A stretch of 64,000 bases of DNA from Ooceraea biroi (taxonomy: Eukaryota; Arthropoda; Insecta; Hymenoptera; Formicidae). The translations under genes and the position numbers were made by a program. The stretch's first letter is position 1. Every line of letters starts with the position of its first letter. The DNA lies in assembly GCF_003672135.1 (NCBI RefSeq), contig NC_039509.1, positions 1,674,001 through 1,738,000 on the forward strand, written 5' to 3'. Below the pieces are notes generated by a model. The model ran no database searches. It worked only from the letters and a program-made list of their open reading frames with translations, and was not told the DNA's origin. This document shows, one piece after another, positions 23,954 to 36,900 of this stretch.

Positions 23954-26650
23954 AGGAACGTTTGGCTTCCTCCTGGGGCACTCGCGAGAATTCCCGGCCA
24001 GAAGAAAACGGGAAGTTTCTGCTCAGCCTGTTTCGCAGACGTTCTTCCGCGACGGCTGTCGGTGCTCCGATGACGGAAGGAACGGATAAAGAAGATCCAT
24101 CGAAGAGATCGAGTCTTTCTGCTCGGCGAGTCTCGAGAGAAATTTGCATCGTGGATAATGAGGCGTGGGAATCGATCGTTATCTATGAGCGAATCAGTTT
24201 ATCGAATATCAGTAATTAAGAATCTCATGAGATTCTTTGATAGGGGAAACAGCTGATCAGCTTCATTTCAAGCTAATATGCATTTGAGAGCACTCTCGAC
24301 TCCTCCGCAGACCAGTAGTCGCATTTGCATACCGTTTAGTCGCGTGATTTAGATCGCGTTTGCTCGCAAATATTCTTGATTCGCGCATAAATCGGTGCAT
24401 GTCGGCTCCGAGCGCGGCGATAATTCGACGAGGCACAGGCATTTCATTAAGCGACAGCGGTTTATCGGTGAGATTTCAGCGGATAACAGCGTATCACGAT
24501 GAATCGTGATGACTAAGTAATAGAGATAGTTACACGGGACGGCCGATCGCGGCCTATAGCGATACAACAAAGTTCATCGCTCTAGGAGAGGAACAAGTTT
24601 CACGAGCGAAGCGCGGTAAGGTGCGAATTCCAGCGAGCGGAGCATTGCATTTACAAGTTATAATGTTCAGCCATAACTGGTTGGCTGTATGAAATTTATA
24701 TGATCGCGTTGTACAATCATATAGCAGTGCTCTTTCTTCCTTTTTCATTGGCATCTTCAAAGTTGAACAAAGTCTAAATCCCGCGATACGAATGGAATTA
24801 AAAAAGAACGAGAGAGATCCACGAGATGATGACCAAAGTCGCACGATCCTTTGTTTGAAAGGAGAACCTCAGGGCGAGAACCACCATGAAGATAAGTCCG
24901 CCACAAGTGCGTGCTACTTTCCGCCGCGCTTTTTCGAAACCTCCCCTCGTACTTGCTATGTAAATTTGCAGCTGGAAGCTGCATTCTTGGGTAAAATTCA
25001 ACGTTCCCGTGACTGCGCCATCGTCGTCGTCGTTGACGTCGTGGTGGTGCGGTTGTTAAACGGGAAGTTTATTTAGCCCACGGCGTAGCGAACCGTGTCC
25101 AGTGTGCTCGGTTGCGCATACACACATCGATTACGCCGGCACGGGGTCTGCTTTAATTGCAATCCAATTTGTAATTATTAACTCGGTTCACAGGGAACGT
25201 CGAAGGCACCAGGCGCGCATCGCTGCGCGATCCACTCGCGATGCGGTGGGTCGCGTTAATATAGAAATTTTATGCCGCCAGCGTAGAGAACATTGTACGT
25301 ACGTACGCGGCTTCACGGCTCTCCCGTAGGACCGGCATAGTGAGTTAAGAATCTATGGCAGTGGCAGAGAAACCGCGCCGGGTAAATACGAGTCATGCTC
25401 GAAGGGCGCATTCTTCGCAGAGGTTCTCCAGTCGCATCCTTGCGGAGGATCCCGAGGATCCTCTGTGATCGGACCAGTCTGAATTTTTCATCGAAGATCC
25501 AGTCGAGAGAACAAATTTGCAATGTTATATCATGACGTTTTCTGAGAGAGAAGTAATGTGTGTTTTCTTAGACGGTTTGAGGCAACGCTATAATTATCTC
25601 AAACGAGTGTAATTACAATCGTGATTATTACAATCGTTGTTACTACTTGGCTCTAAATTATGTAACAAGATTATTTCGTTTTAATAATCGCATTCTCTTC
25701 GTGCTTCAGCTCGATAGTTTCACGAGACACGACTACGGCTTTAACGTTTGAGCAGATACAAGTGGAATGTGCAGCTCGCCGCAAACTGACGTCTATCTTC
25801 CGAGCAAGTTTGGAATTTATAATAGAAATTAGGACGATCGATGGTGCCCGTCGTCAAACGTCGTACCCATCGTTTCTGGTTGGCAACCGCTGCGGTCTTA
25901 GATCACTAGAGCCATTTAAAATAAACGCATGTACACATAGACCGAGGAAAATTACTATCTCACGATCCCATCGGGGCTTTTAAGGAAAACCAGCCGCGCT
26001 CGCCGGATGCAAGCGCTAATCGAAAAAAGAGCACGTGCGATTCCCCAATCGGCGACTCCTACGCGCTGCATATACTTTATCTCCGCAGATAAGGTGTCAT
26101 CTCAAGATCAAGCGAAAGCGATGTCATTCGGTCCACCCTGTATACCGGTGGATGGTTTACTTGCTCTTCTTTCAACATCGCCGAGAGGGAATAAGGATGA
26201 GAGACATGAAGCGTAAGAAAGAGAGGAGAACAGTGCAGAGCCGTAACAAGAGTTGTACGTAAGTGTGTACGTACTATGCTGCAATATAAATTTGCATTCT
26301 CATCTCGCGTGATCAGATCGCACGCATAATTCCATACGCATAAAATGGATTATAACGTATACAATACGTCACTATTTGTAATTAGTAGCAACGGTAACGT
26401 CGGCGTCGTCATTTTTAAGAATATTAATGCAGATCAGATAAGTGATCGGGATAAATGGAGATAAATGTCGATTGTTATTATCCACGATGGCAACACCGGA
26501 GAATCGTGGCGCGATAATATCTCGATTCTCAAGAACGAATTAATTTAATAGGGAAATGATAAAAATGTGATGATATCGATCCCTTAGTTGTGTAGGCGGT
26601 GAAATTGCGACACGAGGCTACGAAGGGATACACATATGTAATGAAGAGAG

Positions 26651-26668
26651 GAGAGAGAGAGAGAGAGA
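26651..26668. repeat. (GA)n microsatellite
   Basis: A pure GA run. Confidence 0.85.
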
Positions 26669-28217
26669 TTGGGAGAGTTTAAAATTCAATTATATCCCGT
26701 GGATAGAAAACAATCCGTCGGTCCTATGTATTCCTATACATTAATCCTACGCCCTCAGCCACCAAATATCCGACACATTGTTTCGCCCTTCGTGCTGAAC
26801 GATGTTTGAATATCTACCTCATTCCGAAATATATTCGGCAGCCGTGTATATACAAAATATCGCTAAGCTCACGTAATTAATTACATTGACAAACTGGTTT
26901 AATTAATCAAACAATATCTCGACTTTGACACAGAACGAAGGCAAACGAGAGATCTAATTTACGTCAGTCATGAAACCTGTTTCGTGATTGCATCAAAATT
27001 GTATCAGCAAATTTGAAAATGTCATAATCAAGAAACATTGATCAATATTAATAATTAAATCCTTACAGCTGATAGTAAATAAAATACCCGACGCGAAACA
27101 TTATTACGCAGTGATGTATCATGTTACATTCCGGACGTTAATGAAGAATAACCACGATTAAAACCGAGACGAGACGAGAAAGGGAGGAGAGAGAGGTAGT
27201 CCATGAAATTTATCCGAGATAAATTCCGGGTCGTCGGACAAAACGGGCGAAATGGCAATCTATTCCTCCTGTATCGATTCGGGCGCCGCGAGGTATCGGT
27301 TCGACAGGAAATTTCGACGTGGTTGACGCGCGAAGGCCAATTCTGCGGCGAGTCCCGGAACTCCGATACTCCAATATCGGAGTACACGTGCTCTCGCGTG
27401 TATGCACGTGCGTGCACGTCAATGTCAACGCGGACCGGTCGGGCAGCCGAGCCGTAAAGTGGCACACCAACTACAAGCGCGCGCCACGAGTGCAGAAGGA
27501 AGGTTAATAAGTTTCGAGTGACTTGTGCCAGCGTGCACGGTACGTTATAATGTTTGCCGCCTTAATTAGAAACTCTACAGACCGCTACAAGTTGCGTTTA
27601 TACGCCCCGAACAGCGTGCGGATGCGCGACAGCTCCCGCACATCGAATTTTCGGCTAGGGTGTCGCTACCACGATTGATCGGCAGAGTTACGAGCGTAGA
27701 AATTGCGTCATAATCGCAGATTCTGATGAATGATGTAGGATGTGTTCAGATGTGTTCAACAGAAGAAGAAAAAGATTATAACTCAAAGCAATCAGTGTGA
27801 GTAGTATATTAAACAGATACAAAATGATTGTAAAATATCAAGCGATACTTGATTGAGTATTGAGTAGCAATTTTTATTTTACATTAAAGAGAGAATTTTG
27901 ATAAACCGAAAACCGCCCGTGGGATGATCGATAGCAGGGGAAAACGCGGTTGACCGTATTTTCTGTAAGTCAAACGAAAAGGAAATTTTCTGGAGCAGCC
28001 CTGGAGGAGCGCGGAGTCCACCCCTAACGTAAAGGGTGGGATTGGCTGCGCGTCCCACCGTCGTCATGGTAACCGTAGGTCAGGACAGGGATAAGCAATA
28101 GTAATGCGCCTTTTTTTCCCCGTGAAGAGGAACCATCTTTGCCGGGAGCGAACGCGCGATGACACCAGCAACCATCACTAGCAACAATTTATCCAGACCG
28201 TCGTTTTAGCCGTCAAT

Positions 28218-28240
28218 CGGCTCGCCGTTAACACGAGCCG
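28218..28240. repeat. Short inverted repeat
   Basis: CGGCTCG (28218-28224) and CGAGCCG (28234-28240) are perfectly complementary around a 9-base spacer. An imperfect palindrome, AGTAGACGGCGTCTACT, follows about 10 bases later. Confidence 0.7.
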
Positions 28241-31200
28241 CGGGTTCAAGTAGACGGCGTCTACTTTTTTGCGTCAATTATCACGCAGTACACGCAACGC
28301 ATGTTCGTTCGAGAGACGATGGATGGACGGAAGGCAATTTGCCGCGCGCTCCGAGCAGCGCACCCCGGAAGGTCCACACGCAGGCCGATCCAGGTGTCGA
28401 TAACTGCCGAGGCCGTTTTTTCGGCGTATTAAATCGGAAACGCGGAAATCCGATATGACGAGCGAATTTAAAAAGGGGGGAGGCCAAAGTATACAGCGAC
28501 TCGCCATAGAATTGCCTGCCTGCGCAAACCCGGCACGACAAATTGGTGATCGAGCGAAACGGGGGACGAACGAGCAGGAATTAACGGCGGTGCATGAAGA
28601 TCGCGAAAACCCGGAATGCATTCTATCGGCCGCCATAATCTCCGGAGGTTCGCAAAGAAGTCGAGTATCGGCTTAACTGAAGGCTTAGCTCCTTCTCGCT
28701 CGCTCCGCCCTGCTCTCGCTCTTTTTCTTTCGAGGTGGTGGTCGATAAGAAAGTTACTCACTTTTTACCCTTCCCCCGGGAATCGGAGAGAACGTCTTAG
28801 GGAAACTTTACGTTGTTTTTCAGTCAACAAAAATGCGTGAAACAAGGGGAGATACATTTTAAATAAACGAGAATCGCATTTCTGATGAAATCAAATTAAA
28901 ATCCTCGGCAATCAATTCCGAGTGCTAAAGTGGACTAACAGTATGTAATTTTATGTAAAATTTTCAGTTTTTGTGCTCGTATATTTTTGTTACATATTTT
29001 CAGTTTTAATCAATTACGTATTATCTTTTACACGAATATTGTAATCTAAATATCGGGATTGTTGCAGGTTTGAAATGAAAATATGTATGTCTGAAATATT
29101 GTTTTACAGTGAAATTTTATATTGCGTACTGTACCGAAATATTGTAAACCACATGTGAAAAGAACTGCCAATTTGATACCGGGGATTTGCGTTCGCTGAC
29201 ACATTTATTCGTATGCACGTTTATTTTGGTATTCTAAACTTTATCTCTCCAATTCAGTGTTTACTGTATTCGTCAAACTGCAAATATTTTCAATGCAAAA
29301 CTTTTCAATGGAACATCGAGCCGTTTCAACGAGTTGTTTCGCAAAACATATTTGCCTGGCCTTTCGATACTTCGATAAAGAAATCCACGGATTTGCGTCG
29401 CGAGCGAGACAATGAACGGTGAAGCGTAACGAACGATGTCGAGAGATGAAAATCACGTAACGAGAGCAGAAATAAAAAAAATCGCTCAAATAATGCCAGT
29501 CTGAGTAGCCTTGCCTTGGCTTTTTTTGCAAAGAGCTCGTTGCACGTAAGTCGTTCAGTAAGTATCTCGCCCTTCGGCATCGAATCTGGGCTGCGAACGT
29601 CACGTATCGCGCTGTGCGAAATTCAGAGTGGAAGCGGAGCGCGTGTACTTGCGCACGAATTTGCGCTGTGCAAATTTATCTGTCTCTCATACTCGACAAA
29701 CATCTTCAAGAGGAACGCTAAACGAACGCTCGTAGATTACCAGAGGCGGATCTGTGTAGTAACTGATAAAGCCTGAGGCTGTTGGTTCACTACAGATTCA
29801 ACAAAATAATTCTTTTTGAGAAGTAAATGTTTATTCTTACAGTTACAAGTGACCTGAAATACAGAACATCAAAACTTTAATAACATTTTAATGGTGACGC
29901 TTTTTCTAAGAATCTTATCGTCAATTTGCAGTAATTCTCTCGAAAATTATCATTCGCACTTGCGAATCGCTCAGAGGATCGAGATCGTAGCCGTTATTGG
30001 TCACTTCCTCAGATCAACGCTCATGATTTTTCTATCTCAATTAATTGCATCTCGGCAAATAGAGAGCGACGTACTCGCGCGCGCGGATTTTATCAGATGA
30101 GATTTGCACGCGCTTCCTCTCGCTCATCTCCAGCTCCTCCCGCCGCCCCGCTAAAATAAAACGACGAAGCCAGCGCCCGAATCGGCGCCCAGCCCGTCCC
30201 TAATTAATCGCGTTCTCAATTAGTGGCCCGAAAGCACGGCTCGATTATAATAACATGATAATACATGGGCCGTGACGGGGTCATTCAACTCCGCCGACGA
30301 GCGACGTCATCCTGCGCTGCGCCGATTTAAAAAGGCGAGATTGTTTGATCGTCGTGCGATTCGCGAAACTCTCGCCGAGGCCGCCGAGAAACTCCGGGGA
30401 GAAAGAAAATCGCATTAACGTCAATTAGAAGTACGCTTAAATTACGGTCGCAGCGCGCATGACCCGTGCACACCCCAACTTTTTACTGAACCCCATAAAT
30501 TTTTGTGACAAACTTGTCTTCTTCTTGAGATCCACGTGTGCCTCGCCGTTACAGTTTCGCGAAACGAGCACGGGGCCCGAAAATCGCATCGCGGTGCGAA
30601 AAAGTAACGTCAACAGTAAAAACTTCCTTTGTTGATGCGAAAAATTGTCGACATCATGTCGCGCCGAAAAACCAGACGAGTAAAATATGGAAATTCTATA
30701 AATGCTAATAATATATCAGTCTAGAACACTTAGAAGAGATTCTTCCTGTAACATTGATGATTCTCTCTCTAAGTTTTCATAAAATTATAGTATCAAGTAT
30801 AATGGAATTAATTTTTCTAAGTTCACTCGCGAATTTTGAAACTCTCTTATCTTCAGACTTATTCAAACTGGAGATTATCTCAAAGAGAATTTAATTTCTA
30901 ATCGCGAAAAAAAAGTAGATACTAAGTACATTAATTATGGACAATTCCGCCTTTAGTTTTATCCGTAAGTCGTTTAAGTCGTTGCGTCACTAAGATTGCG
31001 TAAATATACATCGGTACTTTACTTGCGCGCATCGCGCGTGTATTTTACTGCACTCGTCATTGGAAATATTTACAATTCGCGGAAGCACAATAGAAACGCG
31101 GGAAACCTTTTTAATGACGTTGCCGAGATTTCCACGTTTTGATAATTTCAAATTTTGAAATGAGACTGGTTGCACAAAGTGAATTATTAATTAATAACCA

Positions 31201-31509
31201 TGCGCATTGCAAATTTAGCTACTTAATTAATTATTATCAATATTCAACGTGAAAATCCACTCGTTACAATTATAATCAAAAATTTCAGTTAACAAATTAA
31301 ATGTATACTTAATATTAATTACATTTTAAAATAAAATATTTCTTCAATTTTACTCGTTTTGCGATGAAATCGCACCAAACCTTCGATCAGCTGTCATGAG
31401 ATCCATATCTTTCACATTAAGTTTTTACCCTTACTCATTTTTTACCCAGAATAATTAATATAATTAAGGCCCCCTGTTTCGCCATAATAACAATAACATA
31501 ATTTCTTAC

Positions 31510-31787
31510 CTGGAAATCCGGTCGATGGCAAAGCGGACGTTAACAACCTGATGCCAGACACAGTCCACAGCTCCCCGTAGACGTCGCAGATCCTCGGAAA
31601 CGATTTTCCTCGAGTTTTCCACGTCACTGGCTGGCGGACACGTCCTCGCGAAAAACGCAGCGCGATTTTCTCCGCGAAATACACGCCTAACGGCGACGCA
31701 ACACAACCGCCGGTCACGAGCGCCCGTGACGGAATGCTGGTGGAGTACTCGTGCTCGATCTCTCTCTCCTATGTTCGTTACCCCCAC
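31510..31787 (-). ncRNA. Candidate spliced exon, possibly of a long transcript
   Basis: On the minus strand a GC-richer block ends at CCAG followed by the donor GTAAGAAAT. The boundary is at 31,510/31,509. The block is open in two frames at once, and neither resembles a known protein, so it may be an untranslated first exon. It lies about 20.6 kb upstream of mir-315 on the same strand. A link to the mir-315 primary transcript is possible but unproven. The upstream boundary of this exon is not determined. Confidence 0.25.
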
Positions 31788-31799
31788 TACGTGCGGAGT

Positions 31800-33390
31800 T
31801 ACCCTTATGCTTTTTCAAATCCCGCGATGGTACTTCTTCATCTCGATCATCGATTTTCCGTGCCCGGTTAACCTGTAAATCGAGATCGGAGCGTCCGTTG
31901 TAGAACGTGTGTCACGCACGTCTGCGGCGAGATCGAAACCGAGATGGATCTCCCCGGGCAGATCCGGATGTCGCGGGTACTCGAAACGCCTCGATCGATC
32001 GCCGAGACAATCGAGGTATACAGTTGAGTAAATTTAGTCATTTTTTTAATTTGGCCATGTGATAATGCGAAGAGAAGATGCGGCACGTGAAAATTCGAAA
32101 ATTTAATAGACTTGGAATCGAATATCATCTCCTCCGAAATTGCAGTGTGCGCTAATTGAGATTGAGTTTATCGGCGAATGTGGATAACAAATATTCATTA
32201 CCGAATAATGAATATTTCATCGAAATCGAGCGAGGAGCGTCGGCTCAGTTGCAAACAATTAAGTGTGCAGTAATTTTGTTTAATTGTTTCGCGATAGTGT
32301 GTAATGTGTAAATTGTAAACAAAATCATAATTTAATACAATGAACGAAAAACAATCGCTGGCAACTGCGATTGAAAGCATGAAGGCGTGATTTTTTGCAG
32401 TTGTGCGCGATTTCGAGATGTTCGAGACGTTTTATGAGAGAGAGCCAATCGATGATGTTAAACTTCAATTTACGTTGCACAACATGTCTTCATCTGTTTT
32501 TATTTTTCAATCGGTATCTTTCATCGAAAGTCTCGCGTGATCTAGATCCTCTATGGAATTTCTATCGAGCGGATGTAAAATAGTGTAGAAAGTAGATGGC
32601 AGATAATGATAGACGGTGTTAAATCGACGTGCAAATATTTCGTACCTAAGAAAGCGATGATTCACCGATAATGACCCGCGATTATTGCCATGCTTTTCTC
32701 GGGAATACATTGAGAAATCATTAATTGCGCAAACAGATTCGTGCAGTTGCGTGGCGTAAAGTAATTTCTACATTTAATTTCCCCGTGCGTGTTATTATCC
32801 TGAATAATCGCCTCAGTAAGCGCGGTTATACCGTAGCAGGGAAAAGTATTTATCAATTTACCACGCAATCAGTATCTTGGATAGATACAAATAATTATAA
32901 TTAAGCACACTTATACACGACCTCGGTAATTGTATGCACATAATTATTAAATTACATGTTCCAGTATGCATATCGATTTTTTCTTTTAAAAGTCAACCAA
33001 TCAACTGTGTTACACATTATCCCATACAGAATAACAGAAATAAAAATTAGAACACAGAATAAAAAAAGACATGTTTTTGGATTTTTGTTCTGTTTGGGAT
33101 AATTATTACATTGCTGTAATTATGTTGTAATTAATCATGAAATAATTTCTTTATTCTCTCAGAATTTTTTCAGAATTATTATCTCACTTCGCAACTTCGC
33201 GTCGTTGCTCGAAGCATTTTGCGAAATAACCTCTCAGCCAACTTTTATAAAGCTTCAGCGCTACTTCGCTAACAGAAAGCCATGTAAATTAAACAAAAGC
33301 GAACAGAGAATCATACGATACCTTCTAGCGAGACGTGGATAATGCGAGGCGGAGAGAGTACATCGTTCGATTCGCGATACTGAATAAATT
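31800..33390. other. AT-rich non-coding stretch
   Basis: I see no coding sequence, RNA gene or notable repeat. Confidence 0.45.
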
Positions 33391-33900
33391 GCGATCCGCC
33401 GAAATTCGCGAATTCGCGACGCGCACTCCGCGCGTCCGTTCAACTGCTCTCTTTCCCGCGCGCGAGCGCACGCACATGCGCGCGTGCATGCTGTGGCCGC
33501 ACACTCATGCACGATTAGTGGGTGGATACATTCGTTCGGCTGTCGTCGATCGCTAGCCTAAGCAGTCGGCGCGTCGTCGCTTTGTTACGTCACCCCGGCG
33601 GGCCAATCCGGAAGCGCGGTTCCGTGGGTCACGTGGCTGCCCCTCGCCCCCGCACGCAACGCGCGACTCGTCACATGCACGCACACTCGCGCGGTGCCAC
33701 GGACGTCCACTGACGCGGTGGCGCGAGCGCGAGCGGGCCACAAAATGGCGACGCGACGCGGAGCAATGACCACTGACGGCGGCGAGAACTGGCTGGTCGT
33801 CTTGCTCGTCTTGCGGAATATGGATGCCCCAGGTTCGTTCGTGTTCGCGCGATTATTTCGGGCGCGGCGCGAGATGCCGGCGAGGTGTCAGCTCGTCTGA
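33391..33900 (+). promoter_or_regulatory. CpG island with promoter elements and possible first exon
   Basis: The block is sharply richer in CpG than its AT-rich flanks. It holds a CCAAT box (GGCCAATCC near 33,600), a CRE-like ACGTCA (near 33,587) and a CACGTG E-box (near 33,630), followed by a good-context ATG in CACAAAATGGCGACG (ATG at 33,745). That ATG opens 51 codons (MATRRGAMTTDGGENWLV...) to a stop at 33,898-33,900. AAAATGGCG is also a YY1/Pho-type site, so the ATG may not be used for translation. No gene downstream can be assigned. Confidence 0.35.
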
Positions 33901-36900
33901 AAATTAATGTCATTCGCGCGACAAATTATATGCGCGCTTCCATTACCGCGCGGTGGAGCGCGATTGATTTTTAACGCCAAACACCGCGGCGGTGCTGTAC
34001 AAATTGCATCTTCATTTTCCGCTGTCTAGACTGGTCACTTTTCACGTTTGTAATGTATTCGTGAATTTTCAATGTTTGCACGTTGAATCTCTGTATTTGT
34101 TTTTACAGTTATTCTTTCGTAGACAGAAATGAAACAGATTTCTCATAATTCTTTGCATAAACACAGCACATTATAAGAATTTTATATTAAAAATATGAGA
34201 CGATTCAATTTTTCATCACATATTTGTATTATCACACCTTATTAAATATTTTATTAAATATTTTACATTATAACATAAAGTTTTGGGTTTATTTTCACGC
34301 TATCGTTAAATCTAGATTCCAAGATGGCTTCAACATTTAACGATTTGTCATTCCATGCTTAAATATCACGTTTATTTTAAGATGGGAACGGGAAGAAAAG
34401 AAATCGTTTTATGATATTATAGTACTACAAAATTAACCTTTTCATTTATCTATTTTAATCTTTGAATCTGCACTATTGATACACAGCAACTTAAAAACAA
34501 GAAATAGAAAACCGTTAGTTATTTCCGGAATTAATTTGATTCATTCAAATGAGACGTTAGCGTATTGACAACGCGATTTTAGAACTGTTTCAATTTTAGA
34601 TGGCTATGTCTCGAATACTATTTAATTCTTCAATTCTACATATAAATAGACTATATTAATTTAAACCACAAAAATATTTCATACGGCTGAAATAAAATTT
34701 TCAACACTAAAATGAAAAAATAATGAATATCGTAAAAAGTAAGAAGTAAAATTTCTATATTTGCATAATAAAAAATTATTGTTCAGTGTTAATTAATACG
34801 ACAATGCAAGAATATAAGAAAAAAGTAAAATAATGGAAATCGCGCGTGATAACGAGAAATATAAGTAAGATATACCTTTTTTCTTACAAATTCTAAGTGA
34901 TAAATTTTTTACTACAATTTTGCGTGTTCATGGAAACTATGTCTATGAAAATAATCTCTCTTTGCAATTTATCAGAAAGTTTTCTAGGACTAATTGGTGA
35001 AACAAGATAAAAAGATGCGTAAAGGTGAAGAACCAAAGGTATACAGGACAAAGGGAGCTATCATCTTTCCAGCTGATAATACTGGTCACCCGCCTGCCAC
35101 GTTTCTCTGGACCACGCAATTTTTAATCGCAACACGTTAACACCACACTCCGCTCAGATTCCACTCATGATGTTTGCATTAATAAAGAAAAAAGTAAAAG
35201 CGAAAAAGGAAAAGTGAGTTGAGTGAGAAAAGTCACGCACATCGTGAATACCGAATAGGAATCGTGACAAGTATTTAAATTATATATATATCCATCAGAT
35301 GGATAACCGTTTTCGCTTGAGTTCGCGAATATTGCTCTCACATAAAATATTAATATTGATCTTTCCTATTTTTGAAGTTAGACTTCTACCTATTCCTATC
35401 CCAATTTGATTCTTACGAGAAAATAGTAATTCTCGCGTATTAGAGTTCCTTCGATATGCTAATTGCAATGATACGCTAATTGCAATAAGATGACATGGAA
35501 TACTGATTTAATGAAAAGACGCGGTCGCCTGGAAGGCGACAACGACGAAATAAAAGATAAAATAAATGCGTTGCCGTTTACGATCAGCTGAGATGCGCAT
35601 GGAGATCATCTGGGAAGTTGTGAAGGTAGGTCGATTTGCATAGCTGGTTTTAAAGAACCCCGTAAGTACCGCGGTGAAGGGCGGACCACACCCCCCGCTT
35701 GGATGGACGTAGGAACCGTCCTGTTGCAAGTAGCGCCTGGAAATCGGTAACAAATAATCGATAGAGTTCCGTCCAGGGACACACACTGATCTGACCAATG
35801 GGCTCGCCCATCGGAGGGTAAAGGACGATCCCTTGCATGACACCCCCATCGAATCCCTCGTCAGAATGGAGCAGTATGTTGTCCACACGCTAGTTTCAGA
35901 GCACACGCTACTTCGATCGGAATTACTTTCGGTCCATTGTTAGGATGCCCAATGACTGTTCGCTTAGTAAAATGGCGTGCGGAGATATTCTTATATCATT
36001 CATATAATTATTTAAAAAATTATTTCTGTACAATATGATCAACGTGAATATTATATTAATATAATTATTAAGTTAATTAAATCAACCATTAAGTTTATTT
36101 AAAGCAGAATAGTTTAAGTTGAAATGTTTTCTGATTAAATTCTAAAACTTCTATGAAAATATTTTTTTTATAAATAATTCTGATATACTTAAATACTTTA
36201 TATCAAAACTGTAGACTGAAATTTATCTATTTCGCTCAATAATAATTGTTTCTTTGATTTTAGTAACTCTGGCGTACTTTTTCTGGCATGAAAAATATAA
36301 TTGGAGCAAAACGATTTCACGCGTAACAGAGAAACTAAGCTGAACCTGCTCTACTGTTCGAAGGCATCCGATCGCATCGGCCGATTTTCCAGAAACCATT
36401 TCGCAACCGCGAGAAAAAGATTTTACGAGATTCACAGCCCGGACAAAAAGAAAACGAAAGCGCCGGTCGCTCGCAGTTATTCGTAATTATTTTCTATACG
36501 CTCGACTAGTTTAGAAGAGCTATTATAGGCGCATGAACCATTGACGTTTTTCGCCTCCTTGTCATCTTCTGCTGTTCTATGTGCTGTACTGTTGTACTTC
36601 TCTTTCTTCTCATCTTCATCTGGCTACGCTTTCGATGATTACAATTTTACAATGGACCCAATTTTTTTCTTTTCCTCAAGTCGTAATTTTATACTCGCGA
36701 GGCACCAAGAACAAACATTTTCACTTACCAAATAGCGAAATTAAAAGAAAATAATTAACAGAAGAATGAAAAAGTTTATAACTCTTCGCAGATGATTTCT
36801 ACGTTACAACTTTGTTTGCTTTGGTTCTTTGCATAAACATAAAGTGCAAATATCGCGAAACAGAAAACTAACTTAGAAGAAGTAACATGTCTGAAGAAAA

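Larger units (their letters stand above)
17295..31508. other. Long gene desert with microsatellites
   Basis: About 14 kb without a recognisable gene. CpG-rich patches occur near 22.6-25.4 kb, 27.1-28.7 kb and 30.1-30.6 kb. The last contains several TAATTA-type homeodomain-like cores and may be regulatory (inference). The longest plus-strand frame, 23,584-24,219, runs through a (GA)n tract and a (GCGAT)n repeat and is rejected as a gene. Simple repeats are listed separately. Confidence 0.4.

Noticed and set aside
23584..24219. 211-codon plus-strand frame
   Set aside because: The frame passes straight through a (GA)n microsatellite and the (GCGAT)9 repeat, and the peptide has no recognisable domain.
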